NCBI GenBank assembly: GCA_964522505.1
Contig: CAZFWJ010000006.1
Span: 1-64,000 of the forward strand
Source of the DNA: GYS-P2D sp964522505
GTDB taxonomy: Bacteria > Bacteroidota > Bacteroidia > Chitinophagales > Saprospiraceae
DNA: 64,000 nucleotides
Direction of reading: 5' to 3'
Shown: in pieces, positions 16,945 to 25,591 of the stretch
Layout: each line of letters opens with the position of its first letter
Position numbering within the stretch: the stretch's first letter is position 1
The notes under the pieces: generated by a model
Databases searched by the model: none
Told to the model about the DNA's origin: nothing
Seen by the model: the letters and a program-made list of their open reading frames with translations, nothing else
Program-made: the position numbers and the translations under genes

Positions 16945-18760
16945 CTATATCGTTATCTTCCTAATTGGGATTGGCCCCTACTTACACGCTCAATTAACAA
17001 TTGAAGACATTGATGACTGGATCGAGAACAAGCCTTACCAAGATCCAAAATTAGTTGACTCGATTCTTATTTGGAGTGCTCAATTAGAGGAAGCAGGGGG
17101 TAAACTGGGATATGCAAGAGGTGTTTATTATGCTGAGCGATTCAGAGGTTTTCACCATGATTTTAACGGAGACATAGATAAAGGTATCAACTCTTGTCTC
17201 AAGTTCTTAAGAGGAGCACAAGAATCCAATCATCAAATCGATATTACTTCGGCCATCAGTGACCTGGTATACACCTATATAACCATTGGACAACATGACA
17301 AGGCCAAACCACTCTTGTTGAAAGTAATAAATGATGCTAAGACAAATAATCTTGATCAAAAACAACTCTCTGCATATCACAATAATCTCGGTATCGTCTA
17401 TAAAAGGACGGGGCAGTTAGACAGCGCTGCATGGGCTTATAACAAGTCCTTGTTGATTAAGGAAGCAATCGGCGATGACCGGGGATTAATGGACCTAAAG
17501 ATCAACCTTAGCTCCCTGTATGAAGCACTTGGGGACTATGAGAAAACCATTACTCTGTCCAAAGAAAACTTAAAAGCTCTTGGCAAAGATGGCAACGCTC
17601 AAGATATCATTCATAATCTGAGTAATCTAGCATCAGGTCTGTCTAATACGGGTCGTAATAAGGAGGCTGAAGAACAATTGATTAAAGCGGATAGTATATC
17701 TACATCTCTCGATAATATCCAGCTTAAAGAGCAGACGAGTAAACAGTTATCCATATTCTATTACCATACGAAGCAACATGACAAGGCATATGAAGAGCTA
17801 CTAAAAAGCACAACACTCAAATCAGAAATCCTCAATGAACAATCCAACCTCCAGATAGGAGAATTGAGAGAATCCTATGAAGCAGAGAAAAGAGAACTTG
17901 AAAACGAGCAGCTGTCATCAGAACTTGTGACTCGCAATAATCAGATTAAGCTTTCAATAGCGGGGCTTCTAAGTTTATTATTCATTACATCAGTTATAGC
18001 TTGGTTTTGGAGGGCTAACAGAAGAAAGAATATACTGTTAGAAGAGCAGAACACTCAAATCAATCAACAAAATGTAAAGCTTAAACAACTCAATCAAGAT
18101 AAGAACAACCTCATCTCACTTGTATCACATGACTTATCAGGCCCATTCACTGCAATCAAAGTCTGGGCACAAGGAATCACGAAGCAATCCAGTGCCTCGT
18201 CAATAGAAGAAACAAAGACGGCTCTTGTCAAGATCTCGGACCGAGCCTTGACATCAATAAACCGAGTTCTTTCGATTGATAAAGCTGAGCTTCACAGCTT
18301 AGAAATTACGACTTCTAATCTTGCAGAGTTAATCTCCACCGCCAGCGCAGAGGGTGTCGTCATCGCTAAAGAGAAAAGCATAAGTGTGAATTTTATTTTT
18401 GGCGATCAGGATCTCGATATAACCACGGACAAATCAATGCTGACTAGAATAATCAAGAACCTCTTGTCCAATGCTATCAAATATTCTGAGCCCAATACTG
18501 TGATCGATATCTCAACAAGATCAACTGAAGATCTGGCTATCGTTGAAATAAAAGATCAAGGCATTGGTATGAGTCCAGAGGATCAGAAAACTATATTCAA
18601 TAGATACGATCAAGGGTCTGCCTCTCCTACTCGAGGAGAAGAAAGTCGCGGTCTTGGCCTCTCTATCGTAGAACGCCTCGTTGATGAAATTGGTGGAATG
18701 ATATCTGTCAAGAGTGTTCTAGGGGAAGGATCAATATTTACCCTCAGGCTTCCGCTTTAG
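16925..18760 (+). CDS. TPR-containing sensor histidine kinase
   Basis: ATG at 16925 is chosen because it yields a signal peptide (MALLRYNYIVIFLIGIGPYLHAQ); a longer frame from 16883 adds 14 residues inside the regulator gene. Residues about 60-320 form TPR repeats (for example NNLGIVYKRTGQLDSAAWAYNKSL). A coiled-coil, one membrane span (about 340-362) and a second coiled-coil follow. The HisKA H-box is VSHDLSGPFTAI (H402). The HATPase domain shows the N box (NLLSNAIKYS), G1 (DQGIGM) and G2 (GLGLSIVERL). Periplasmic TPRs joined to a kinase are a common Bacteroidota design. It pairs with the overlapping LuxR-type regulator. Confidence 0.93.
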   Translation: MALLRYNYIVIFLIGIGPYLHAQLTIEDIDDWIENKPYQDPKLVDSILIWSAQLEEAGGKLGYARGVYYAERFRGFHHDFNGDIDKGINSCLKFLRGAQESNHQIDITSAISDLVYTYITIGQHDKAKPLLLKVINDAKTNNLDQKQLSAYHNNLGIVYKRTGQLDSAAWAYNKSLLIKEAIGDDRGLMDLKINLSSLYEALGDYEKTITLSKENLKALGKDGNAQDIIHNLSNLASGLSNTGRNKEAEEQLIKADSISTSLDNIQLKEQTSKQLSIFYYHTKQHDKAYEELLKSTTLKSEILNEQSNLQIGELRESYEAEKRELENEQLSSELVTRNNQIKLSIAGLLSLLFITSVIAWFWRANRRKNILLEEQNTQINQQNVKLKQLNQDKNNLISLVSHDLSGPFTAIKVWAQGITKQSSASSIEETKTALVKISDRALTSINRVLSIDKAELHSLEITTSNLAELISTASAEGVVIAKEKSISVNFIFGDQDLDITTDKSMLTRIIKNLLSNAIKYSEPNTVIDISTRSTEDLAIVEIKDQGIGMSPEDQKTIFNRYDQGSASPTRGEESRGLGLSIVERLVDEIGGMISVKSVLGEGSIFTLRLPL

Positions 18761-19039
18761 CGCCTACAGTACATAAGTGTTGTTACACCTTGTTTCGCTT
18801 CTTTCAGAAATTCAAAAGATCTTGGAGTACATGACGATTCCATGTGTAGGTCATGAACAGAATTGATGTAGATGTAGGATCCAAAATTCACAATCCGAGA
18901 TCTCATCCTGTATTCAGGTATTCTTATCGTGTAAATAGGTATTGTGCGACCTGAGATTTGTAGAGGTGTACTGTAACTAACCATCTTTAGTTCATATACA
19001 AGAAAACAGTGATTAATTAATCTTATCAATTCACTCCGT

Positions 19040-21025
19040 ATGTTTCTATTTGGCCTTATCTCCATATTTATTGGATCTTTTAGCACGGTTGATGCACCAA
19101 CCACGGTGACAACCGAACCTTTTATCACCACTTGGAATACCAAGAATCCGGGCTCATGTAGTGCTTGTGTGGTGATTCCTACTAATTCTGTGTTGATATA
19201 TGATTATAATGTTAAATGGGGTGATGGGACCGAGTCCACTGACTTGACAGGTGATGCCTCTCATACCTATAATCAACCTGGAACGTACACTATAGAAATC
19301 AGCGGAACATTCCCTGCCATTCACTTTCTTGGGGCTCAAGACAGAGAGAAAATCATATCAATCGATCAGTGGGGTGACATCAATTGGGAAGTCATGTCTA
19401 ACGCTTTCCAAGGTTGCTCAAGATTAGCTGGACAGGCCAGTGACACTCCAGATCTGACTGATGTAGACAATCTTTCATTAATGTTTGATGGAGCGAGCTC
19501 TTTTAACCAAGATATAGGTGATTGGGATGTCAGCTCAATTACTCAGATGGCAGGTACATTTAATAATGCCTCATCCTTCAATCAGGATATTGGCAATTGG
19601 GATGTGAGTGGCGTGTTTGATATGTTCGGCACTTTTAACAATGCATCATCCTTCAATCAAGACATCGGAGATTGGGATGTGAGTAATGTGGAAGACATGG
19701 TTCTAATGTTTGAAGGTGCCTCATCCTTCAATCAAGACATCGGAGATTGGGATGTGAGCAGTGTAAATGGGATGGCTCAAATGTTTAGAAATGCAACATC
19801 CTTTAATCAAGACATCGGAGATTGGGATGTGAGCAGTGTAAATGGTATGAGTGGTATGTTTGACCATGCTTCCTCATTCAATCAGGATATTGGTGAATGG
19901 GACGTAAGTGCAGTAACTAATATGAACATGATGTTTAACAATGCCAGTGTTTTTAATCAAGACATCGGCGAATGGGAGACAGCTGCACTTACAACTATGA
20001 TTGGGATGTTTATTGAGGCTACTAGTTTCAATCAAGATATCAATGGGTGGAACGTTAGGTTGATTTCAGACATGACTAACTTATTTAACGGTGCCACGTC
20101 ATTTAATCAAGACATCAATGACTGGAATGTAAGTGCAGTTGAAGACATGACGAATATGTTTCTTGGTGCCAGTGCATTTAATGGGAATATTGAGAAATGG
20201 GATGTCAGTAGTGTGGTTGACATGAGTCAAATGTTTGCTGGCGCAACTTCTTTCAATCAAAAGATCGGTGATTGGGATGTAAGTGCAGTTGAACTTATGA
20301 ACGACATGTTCGCTCAAGCCCACGCTTTTAACCAATCGCTTTTAGAATGGGATGTAAGTGCAGTGACCAATATGAATCGAATGTTCAATTCGGCCAGCTC
20401 TTTCAATAGAAATATTGGAGATTGGAATGTGAGTAATGTGGAGAGTATGAGTAGCATGTTCAGATTTGCTGAAGATTTTAATCGTAGCCTAAGAAACTGG
20501 GATGTCAGTTCAGTGCGAAATATGAGTACTATGTTTGTCGGGGCATCCTCCTTTAACCAAGATCTTAGTAATTGGGATATTTCCTCAGTAACAACAATGA
20601 TTGGAATGTTGTCTAACTCTGGATTAGATGTCAATAATTACGATGCTACTATCAATGGTTGGGCTAGTTTGAGTAATATACCACCTAACCTAACAGTAGG
20701 AGTAGAAGGCTTAGAATATTGTAATTCAGAATCTAACTGGTCAGACCTAGAGAATAATCATGGTTGGGACTTTCAAGGGCATAGTGATCAAATCGCTGTC
20801 GAAAACACCATTAATGTAACCCATATCCATTGGTATGGGATTGTGTCCGCATGGTCAGAAAGAAGGTTTCCGTCAAGTTGTGACGACGTTGTAATTCCCG
20901 TAAATATAAATATCGACATTGAAGCTGGAGATACAGGCTTGGGCTTGACCTTGGATGTTGAGTTAGGTGGATCCTTAACGGTTCCAGTAGGTGCAGAGTT
21001 GATCATTTCTGGATGGCTTAATTAG
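19040..21025 (+). CDS. BspA/DUF285-type repeat surface protein with N-terminal PKD-like domain
   Basis: The 661-residue protein starts with a hydrophobic signal segment (MFLFGLISIFIGSFSTVDA). A PKD-like domain follows (about 48-95, KWGDGTESTD and HTYNQPGTYTIEIS). Fifteen DUF285 repeats of 25 residues occupy about 149-523, consensus M-F-x-x-A-S-S-F-N-Q-D-I-G-D-W-D-V-S-S-V. A short C-terminal domain (about 555-661) ends GAELIISGWLN. DUF285 repeats build extracellular LRR-like solenoids seen in BspA-like adhesins. I find no T9SS C-terminal sorting signal, which relatives in this phylum often have, so the anchoring route is unclear. It follows the two-component pair by 280 bp. Confidence 0.85.
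   Translation: MFLFGLISIFIGSFSTVDAPTTVTTEPFITTWNTKNPGSCSACVVIPTNSVLIYDYNVKWGDGTESTDLTGDASHTYNQPGTYTIEISGTFPAIHFLGAQDREKIISIDQWGDINWEVMSNAFQGCSRLAGQASDTPDLTDVDNLSLMFDGASSFNQDIGDWDVSSITQMAGTFNNASSFNQDIGNWDVSGVFDMFGTFNNASSFNQDIGDWDVSNVEDMVLMFEGASSFNQDIGDWDVSSVNGMAQMFRNATSFNQDIGDWDVSSVNGMSGMFDHASSFNQDIGEWDVSAVTNMNMMFNNASVFNQDIGEWETAALTTMIGMFIEATSFNQDINGWNVRLISDMTNLFNGATSFNQDINDWNVSAVEDMTNMFLGASAFNGNIEKWDVSSVVDMSQMFAGATSFNQKIGDWDVSAVELMNDMFAQAHAFNQSLLEWDVSAVTNMNRMFNSASSFNRNIGDWNVSNVESMSSMFRFAEDFNRSLRNWDVSSVRNMSTMFVGASSFNQDLSNWDISSVTTMIGMLSNSGLDVNNYDATINGWASLSNIPPNLTVGVEGLEYCNSESNWSDLENNHGWDFQGHSDQIAVENTINVTHIHWYGIVSAWSERRFPSSCDDVVIPVNINIDIEAGDTGLGLTLDVELGGSLTVPVGAELIISGWLN
19484..20608 (+). repeat. 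15 x 75-bp in-frame tandem repeat (DUF285 units)
   Basis: Fifteen units of exactly 75 bp with no length change occur between F-x-x-A positions. Units 3, 4 and 5 share long stretches of identical DNA (around 19645-19690, 19720-19765 and 19800-19840), suggesting recent duplication or gene conversion, while outer units are diverged. Confidence 0.9.
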
Positions 21026-21146
21026 GTCAAGAATTTTTGACTTTTAGCCTTACAAATTATTGAATTATAGCGTGCTTGATATTCTGATGGTATGAACGAA
21101 GAAGTTATTTTTAACGTTCCTTAGGCCTAAATGAGTACCATCCAAT

Positions 21147-22112
21147 ATGAACATCTCCATAGACACCCCCGTAGGCGACCTCATGAGCTATCTAATGAGC
21201 TTAGGTTGGATTACTAATGAACAGATCACAACTATAGTATCAGCAGGCGAAGGCAACATGAACGTAGTCTTAAGAGTCACCACGAATCAACGATCTTTTA
21301 TCCTAAAACAATCAAGACCCTTTGTACAAAAATATCCTGATATCCCAGCACCAGCAGATCGCATAGATGTAGAGGCACAGTTTTATAGTGCATTAAGCCA
21401 AACTAACATTAGCAATTACCTCCCCAACGTGATTAACTATGCTCCTGAAGAGTATCTTCTCATGATGAGTGATTTAGGTGATATAGTAGATATGACCAGC
21501 ATATACAGTTCCAGAGCAGTCAATGATGATCACCTCGCCCAACTGGTAACGATCGCTTACCAGTGTCACCAATCAGGTATCTCGCCTGATTTTCCTGACA
21601 ATATGGAACTGCGACAGCTCAATCACCAGCATATCTTTTTGTTGCCATTTGATGCGAACAATGGATTCTCTTTAGATGATGTGCAAGAAGGTCTTCAGGA
21701 ACTTGCTCGTCCCTATCAAGAAAACCACAAATTAAAGTCTGTTGTCTCTGAATTGGGCGAGATCTATCTGTCAGCAGGAAACATTTTAGTTCATGGCGAT
21801 TACTATCCGGGTAGTTGGATGCATTCTGGCAAAGATATCTATGTGCTTGATCCAGAGTTTGCCCATCTCGGTCATGCTGAATTTGACCTTGGTGTTATGT
21901 CGGCACATCTGATTATGGCAACCCATGATATAGATTATCTGTCAACAATCACTACTGCATATCCTGACGATATTGATGACTTACTGCTTAGCAGATATGC
22001 AGGTGTCGAAATGATGAGAAGGTTGATTGGCCTCGCTCAATTGCCATTGACACGAACGGTACAAGAGAAGAAAGAACTGATGGCGATGGCCCTACAGTTA
22101 ATGCAGTTGTGA
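21147..22112 (+). CDS. Phosphotransferase-family kinase, methylthioribose kinase-like
   Basis: A 321-residue small-molecule kinase of the aminoglycoside/choline kinase fold. The N-lobe shows AGEGNMNVVLRV (nucleotide loop) and the lysine strand RSFILKQSRPF. The catalytic loop reads VHGDYYPGSW, and the metal site reads DPEFAHLGHAEFDLG. The HGD-x-x-x-G-S and DPEF-x-x-x-G patterns are those of MtnK, which phosphorylates 5-methylthioribose in methionine salvage. The true substrate could differ, as no other mtn genes are in the window. It converges on a nucleoside hydrolase and overlaps its end by 15 bp, suggesting a shared ribose-nucleoside theme. Confidence 0.7.
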   Translation: MNISIDTPVGDLMSYLMSLGWITNEQITTIVSAGEGNMNVVLRVTTNQRSFILKQSRPFVQKYPDIPAPADRIDVEAQFYSALSQTNISNYLPNVINYAPEEYLLMMSDLGDIVDMTSIYSSRAVNDDHLAQLVTIAYQCHQSGISPDFPDNMELRQLNHQHIFLLPFDANNGFSLDDVQEGLQELARPYQENHKLKSVVSELGEIYLSAGNILVHGDYYPGSWMHSGKDIYVLDPEFAHLGHAEFDLGVMSAHLIMATHDIDYLSTITTAYPDDIDDLLLSRYAGVEMMRRLIGLAQLPLTRTVQEKKELMAMALQLMQL

Positions 22113-23024
22113 GCCTGGTGCAACAGAATTCCAAAAGTTTTCTTTCATAGCGAGTACATCTATATCAATGTACGCATCAATAACCCTAGAGGGAGTATTA
22201 GATGGTGCTTTAAACGGTCGCTTTTCTGCCGACTCGGGATGGATCAGTGCTTCTATGATGGCCACATCCCACATGATCCAGCTCTTCTTTTCTGGATCTT
22301 CCTCAGTCCACCATCGAGTATAAGATTCCCAACGGTTAACCAGATAATCTGCGATCCCACCTTTACCTTTCAGACGTTGATCTACCTCTTCTTTAGTGAG
22401 TACTAGATGCTGGCAAGTCGTCGCCGTCATTACATCGAAATCCAATCCTTCCGTATCCAACAAAACCTGAACGGCCACGGTATCATTGCCTGAGTTGAAT
22501 TCCTTAAGGTCGAATACCTGTGTTAGGGTGTCATGCCAAAATCCTATGTAATGGACCTTGATATTAGGGATTATATCTGGTGCATCAACAATGGCAGATG
22601 CTACGTTAGTGCAGGGTCCTAGGACAGCTATATGTAGCGGGTCGTCGGAATTGTGTGTTCTGGCAGCATCGATAATATATTCAGAAGCTTCAGACGCAGC
22701 GGGTTTCGATGCTGATGCCATAGGATTGTTTGCGCCAAGCGGTAGGTCAACATCCGCTCTATCCATGAGTCTGATAATATCTTCGTTGATGGCTTGACTC
22801 TCGTATACCGTGCTATCTGTGGCAAGGGGAGAGGTGTGAAATTGTGCCGAGGTGATCCCTTGTACATCAAGCTCATCTGCATTTAGCGCTCGGACGATCG
22901 CATAGAGATCATCGACTTCATTAGCAGTGTCAGCATCGATGATGAGTGCAATGCCTTTTGATTCCTCAGGAATAGAGGTACAGGAAACTCCTATTAGGAA
23001 TCCTATCGAGAATATAGTAGTCAT
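22098..23024 (-). CDS. Nucleoside hydrolase lipoprotein (IunH family)
   Basis: It hydrolyses the N-glycosidic bond of ribonucleosides. The start is placed at ATG 23024, giving a lipoprotein signal peptide MTTIFSIGFLIGVSC with lipid-modified C15; a TTG 27 bp upstream is possible. The family calcium/ribose signature is present as DADTANEVDD (D30, D32, D38, D39). The central GPCTNVASA loop and the late WDVAII metal-binding aspartate are also visible. Being a lipoprotein places it in the periplasm or at the cell surface, unlike cytoplasmic IunH. Its upstream region shares a 22-bp dyad/promoter with the next gene upstream. Confidence 0.85.
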   Translation of the reverse strand: MTTIFSIGFLIGVSCTSIPEESKGIALIIDADTANEVDDLYAIVRALNADELDVQGITSAQFHTSPLATDSTVYESQAINEDIIRLMDRADVDLPLGANNPMASASKPAASEASEYIIDAARTHNSDDPLHIAVLGPCTNVASAIVDAPDIIPNIKVHYIGFWHDTLTQVFDLKEFNSGNDTVAVQVLLDTEGLDFDVMTATTCQHLVLTKEEVDQRLKGKGGIADYLVNRWESYTRWWTEEDPEKKSWIMWDVAIIEALIHPESAEKRPFKAPSNTPSRVIDAYIDIDVLAMKENFWNSVAPGSQLH

Positions 23025-23059
23025 CAGATGAGTTCGGCTCAATAGAAACAATTTAGGCT

Positions 23060-23083
23060 GAAAGTTACTTGATTTGAATCAAG
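23060..23083 (-). promoter_or_regulatory. Dyad plus -7-like box, copy 1 (upstream of nucleoside hydrolase)
   Basis: CTTGATT-TG-AATCAAG (23068-23083) is a perfect 7-bp dyad. On the minus strand it is followed directly by TAACTTTC (23067-23060), one mismatch from the Bacteroidota -7 box. The 22 bp 23060-23081 are identical to 23950-23971 upstream of the neighbouring gene. The arrangement suggests a repressor or activator site abutting a promoter. Confidence 0.5.
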
Positions 23084-23158
23084 TCTTGTGCATCAGAGAT
23101 GAATCAGGTTTAATTGTTCTTTTTATGTAATAAACCTTTTGTTCTTCGCAAGTCTTGG

Positions 23159-23932
23159 TTATTCCTTAATGACTATATGATATGGAAAACCTACATTCTC
23201 AATAATAGTACTAGAGTAAATTATACTCTTAGAGTGTGAGGTAAATTTGTCATTAACCGTGTTAAAGCTCACCTTGCACTCGCCAGGGTTATCTACCTTG
23301 ATCTGGTAATATATCTCTACGCTCTGTAACTTTTTAATCTCTATGTTAATATCATCAAACCTAGAAATTGTACTATTTGAAGGTATGGATATCAATTCCA
23401 TTAATACATGATCACCTGAGATGATATATAGCTTTTCCTCTGTGATCTCACATCTACTGAGCTTTAAGTTATGTTGAATCGACTTTAGGAGGTAATTATT
23501 TGGTCGAGGAGATACTGTTAATTGAAACAGCGTAGAGCTAAACGGAGTGAATTGATACTTTGTGTTGAAAATCGATCCTGATTTCTTAAGTGTTTTCTTT
23601 TTTAGTTTGTCTGCACTTATTTCAACTGGATCTATGGTTTGACTTAGTTTATGCAAATACAATGAATCGTGGATTTCATTTGCTGCGACATCTAACAAAT
23701 GATAACCAAACTTGTAGATTTTCAGAGAATCATACTGAGCTAAGTCTTGGGCTCTAAGTCTCATTTCATCACTAATCAGAAATTCATTATGCATCGATGA
23801 GATTATCCAGCCAGATATTTTCTCGTGATTGTCTTGGTCGTAAATGTGGAAATCAAGGTCATTCTGTGCCCTTGCACTACAAGCGACGCCTAACAGAATA
23901 ATTATGGAGAGTAAAACCACTGATTTCTTCAA
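23159..23932 (-). CDS. Secreted/lipoprotein-like protein of unknown function
   Basis: I do not recognise this protein. There is no ATG at its start. TTG at 23932 gives a plausible signal peptide (MKKSVVLLSIIILLGVAC, possible lipobox GVAC, or cleavage after SARA), and TTG at 23941 is the alternative; 257 residues result. Residues about 25-95 resemble a carboxypeptidase-regulatory-like beta domain that begins many Bacteroidota envelope proteins (DFHIYDQDNHEKISGW). The rest is beta-rich and lysine/serine-rich without motifs. It shares a duplicated dyad promoter with the nucleoside hydrolase, so coregulation is likely. Confidence 0.55.
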   Translation of the reverse strand: MKKSVVLLSIIILLGVACSARAQNDLDFHIYDQDNHEKISGWIISSMHNEFLISDEMRLRAQDLAQYDSLKIYKFGYHLLDVAANEIHDSLYLHKLSQTIDPVEISADKLKKKTLKKSGSIFNTKYQFTPFSSTLFQLTVSPRPNNYLLKSIQHNLKLSRCEITEEKLYIISGDHVLMELISIPSNSTISRFDDINIEIKKLQSVEIYYQIKVDNPGECKVSFNTVNDKFTSHSKSIIYSSTIIENVGFPYHIVIKE

Positions 23933-23949
23933 TACAATCAAATTAGACC

Positions 23950-23971
23950 GAAAGTTACTTGATTTGAATCA
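23950..23971 (-). promoter_or_regulatory. Dyad plus -7-like box, copy 2 (upstream of unknown secreted protein)
   Basis: Identical over 22 bp to copy 1 at 23060-23081, exactly 890 bp away, and at the same distance from a TTG codon. Here the dyad is reduced to TGATT-TG-AATCA because the outer arm differs. The box TAACTTTC on the minus strand lies 18 bp before the chosen start. Confidence 0.5.
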
Positions 23972-24176
23972 TCGTGTCGGCGGTATCTGTCACTTGATAA
24001 ATTGAATCGGCCTTATTTGTTGATAATAAGCGCTGATATTCCACTACCCATAGAATTAAGATTAAGGCCGTGTGAGTAACCTGTTATAAGAATTAGCCAA
24101 TAAAACTAAGCTCATCATTATTGAAAGAAAGTTCATCCATTTCATAATCATAGGTTATAAGAGAAGTTAGGTCAAT

Positions 24177-24329
24177 CTACTCATCAGGGTCCATACCCGC
24201 TTCTATCTTAGCCAATCGCTCTTCGTGCTCTTGTCTAATTTTCTGAGACTTGATAATATATCCTCCGACAATAGCCACAATAGGGATGAGGAACACTAAT
24301 ACTTGAGGTTGTAATAATCTGTATAACAT
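24177..24329 (-). CDS. Small membrane protein, 50 residues (PspB-like layout)
   Basis: A complete ATG-to-TAG frame. The protein opens MLYRLLQPQVLVFLIPIVAI, continues as one membrane span to about residue 25, then a charged helix KIRQEHEERLAKIEAGMDPDE. One hydrophobic helix, then a short coiled-coil with ER-x-x-x-I-E-x-G-M-x-P-[DE], is the layout of PspB-like/DUF-type small membrane proteins widespread in Bacteroidota. It lies alone in a stretch of about 510 bp between the unknown secreted gene and pnuC. The rest of that stretch holds nothing I recognise. Confidence 0.7.
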   Translation of the reverse strand: MLYRLLQPQVLVFLIPIVAIVGGYIIKSQKIRQEHEERLAKIEAGMDPDE

Positions 24330-24454
24330 ATCTAAGATTTTAACTCAATATAGGATTGACTTGCAGTCATTTGTGCGATTGATCGACTATGTCAAGCATT
24401 TTTTCGATGAACTGAGTCTTATTGATCTCTTACCTTCGCCTGTAGAATTGTACA

Positions 24455-25072
24455 ATGGGAGAAATAGTAAATGATATTATCGGCTCACTTCAAGGATTCT
24501 CTGCCTTAGAGTTTGCAGGATTAGTATTTGGGGTGATCAACGTATTACTCCTAATCAAGGAGGATATACGCAATTGGATTTTTGGCATTCTTTATATCCT
24601 GGTATCCTTCGTGATATTCTGGCAGAGCAGACTGTATGGAGATTTTATCTTACATATACTCTTTTTGGTCCTCAACGTATATGGTTGGTATAATTGGACT
24701 AAGCCTAAGGAAGCAGAGACACTGTTGGTAACTACACAAACCTCACAGTTGCGCCTTGTTTGGATCTTTGTTACGGCTATAGGCGTCCTGTTTTTCGCGC
24801 AATTCTTATTGATACTGCCTGCTATCTTTCCAATTCTTGATCCTCCATCTTTGCCCTACTGGGATAGTACGACTACTATGATGAGCGTGACGGCTATGTG
24901 GTTGACTGCACGTAAGAAATTAGAGAGCTGGATGTATTGGTTTGGGGTAGATATATTGGCTACGGGTATATATTTTTATAAGGGACTCTATTTTTATTCG
25001 CTGCTCTATTTTATATATATCGCCTTTGCGATCATGGGTTATAGAGCATGGCTCAAATCTTATAAATCTTGA
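24455..25072 (+). CDS. PnuC-family vitamin permease (nicotinamide riboside or thiamine type)
   Basis: An inner-membrane facilitator of 205 residues with about seven hydrophobic helices. The PnuC signature is present as NVYGWYNW, with a second aromatic helix pair WMYWFGVDILATGIYFYKG. PnuC proteins import nicotinamide riboside, and the PnuT branch in Bacteroidota imports thiamine. The next gene overlaps it by 4 bp and encodes a NadR-like kinase that could trap the substrate by phosphorylation. The TPP riboswitch lies downstream, before the TonB receptor, so the link to thiamine is positional only. Confidence 0.85.
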   Translation: MGEIVNDIIGSLQGFSALEFAGLVFGVINVLLLIKEDIRNWIFGILYILVSFVIFWQSRLYGDFILHILFLVLNVYGWYNWTKPKEAETLLVTTQTSQLRLVWIFVTAIGVLFFAQFLLILPAIFPILDPPSLPYWDSTTTMMSVTAMWLTARKKLESWMYWFGVDILATGIYFYKGLYFYSLLYFIYIAFAIMGYRAWLKSYKS

Positions 25073-25575
25073 AGGTCGTCATCACAGGTATAGAGTGCTC
25101 AGGCAAGTCTACTTTAGCAGAAGGTCTTGCTGCTCATTATGGAGTAGCCCACCTACCAGAGTATGCCAGAGCGTATCTCATGGAGCATGGGCCCGCTTAT
25201 TCTGAAGGTGATCTATTAACTATTGCTCAAGGACAATTAAATCAAGAAAAACAGGCTAATTCTAATGGCATGGATCCAATCATATGCGATACCAGTCTGT
25301 TGGTGATAAAGATCTGGTCAGAGATTCGATTTGGTCGATGTCATCAGTGGATCATTGATCGTATTGCCAGACAGGATTGGGATCTCTTTCTACTCTGTGA
25401 TCATCATATACCTTTAGAGGCCGATCCGCTCAGAGACTACGACCTCGATAGAAATGAGTTTCATGAGCGATACCGTTCGGGCCTAAAAGAACTCGATATT
25501 CCTTATCACGAAGTCCGCGGCAATATCAATGAGCGGATTAATACCGCTATCGAGACTCTTGCAACATATAAATGA
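25069..25575 (+). CDS. NadR-like ATP-dependent nucleoside kinase
   Basis: A cytoplasmic P-loop kinase of 168 residues matching the ribosylnicotinamide-kinase domain of NadR without its adenylyltransferase domain. Walker A is GIECSGKST (7-15), followed by HLPEYARAYL. DTSLLVIKIWSEIRFG matches the NadR substrate/Walker B region, and PLRDYDLDRNEFHERYR the lid region. The TTG start overlaps the pnuC stop, so the two are translationally coupled. This pairing is classic for uptake and trapping of nicotinamide riboside; a thiamine-related role is the alternative given the neighbouring riboswitch. Confidence 0.85.
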   Translation: MKVVITGIECSGKSTLAEGLAAHYGVAHLPEYARAYLMEHGPAYSEGDLLTIAQGQLNQEKQANSNGMDPIICDTSLLVIKIWSEIRFGRCHQWIIDRIARQDWDLFLLCDHHIPLEADPLRDYDLDRNEFHERYRSGLKELDIPYHEVRGNINERINTAIETLATYK

Positions 25576-25591
25576 TATTATATTTGTGTCG

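Noticed and set aside
18757..19143. 128-codon minus-strand frame between the TPR kinase and the DUF285 gene
   Set aside because: It covers the antisense of the DUF285 signal peptide, has no recognisable motif and no promoter; the gap is only 280 bp. Probably chance, although its inner part (from the Met near 19066) cannot be excluded.
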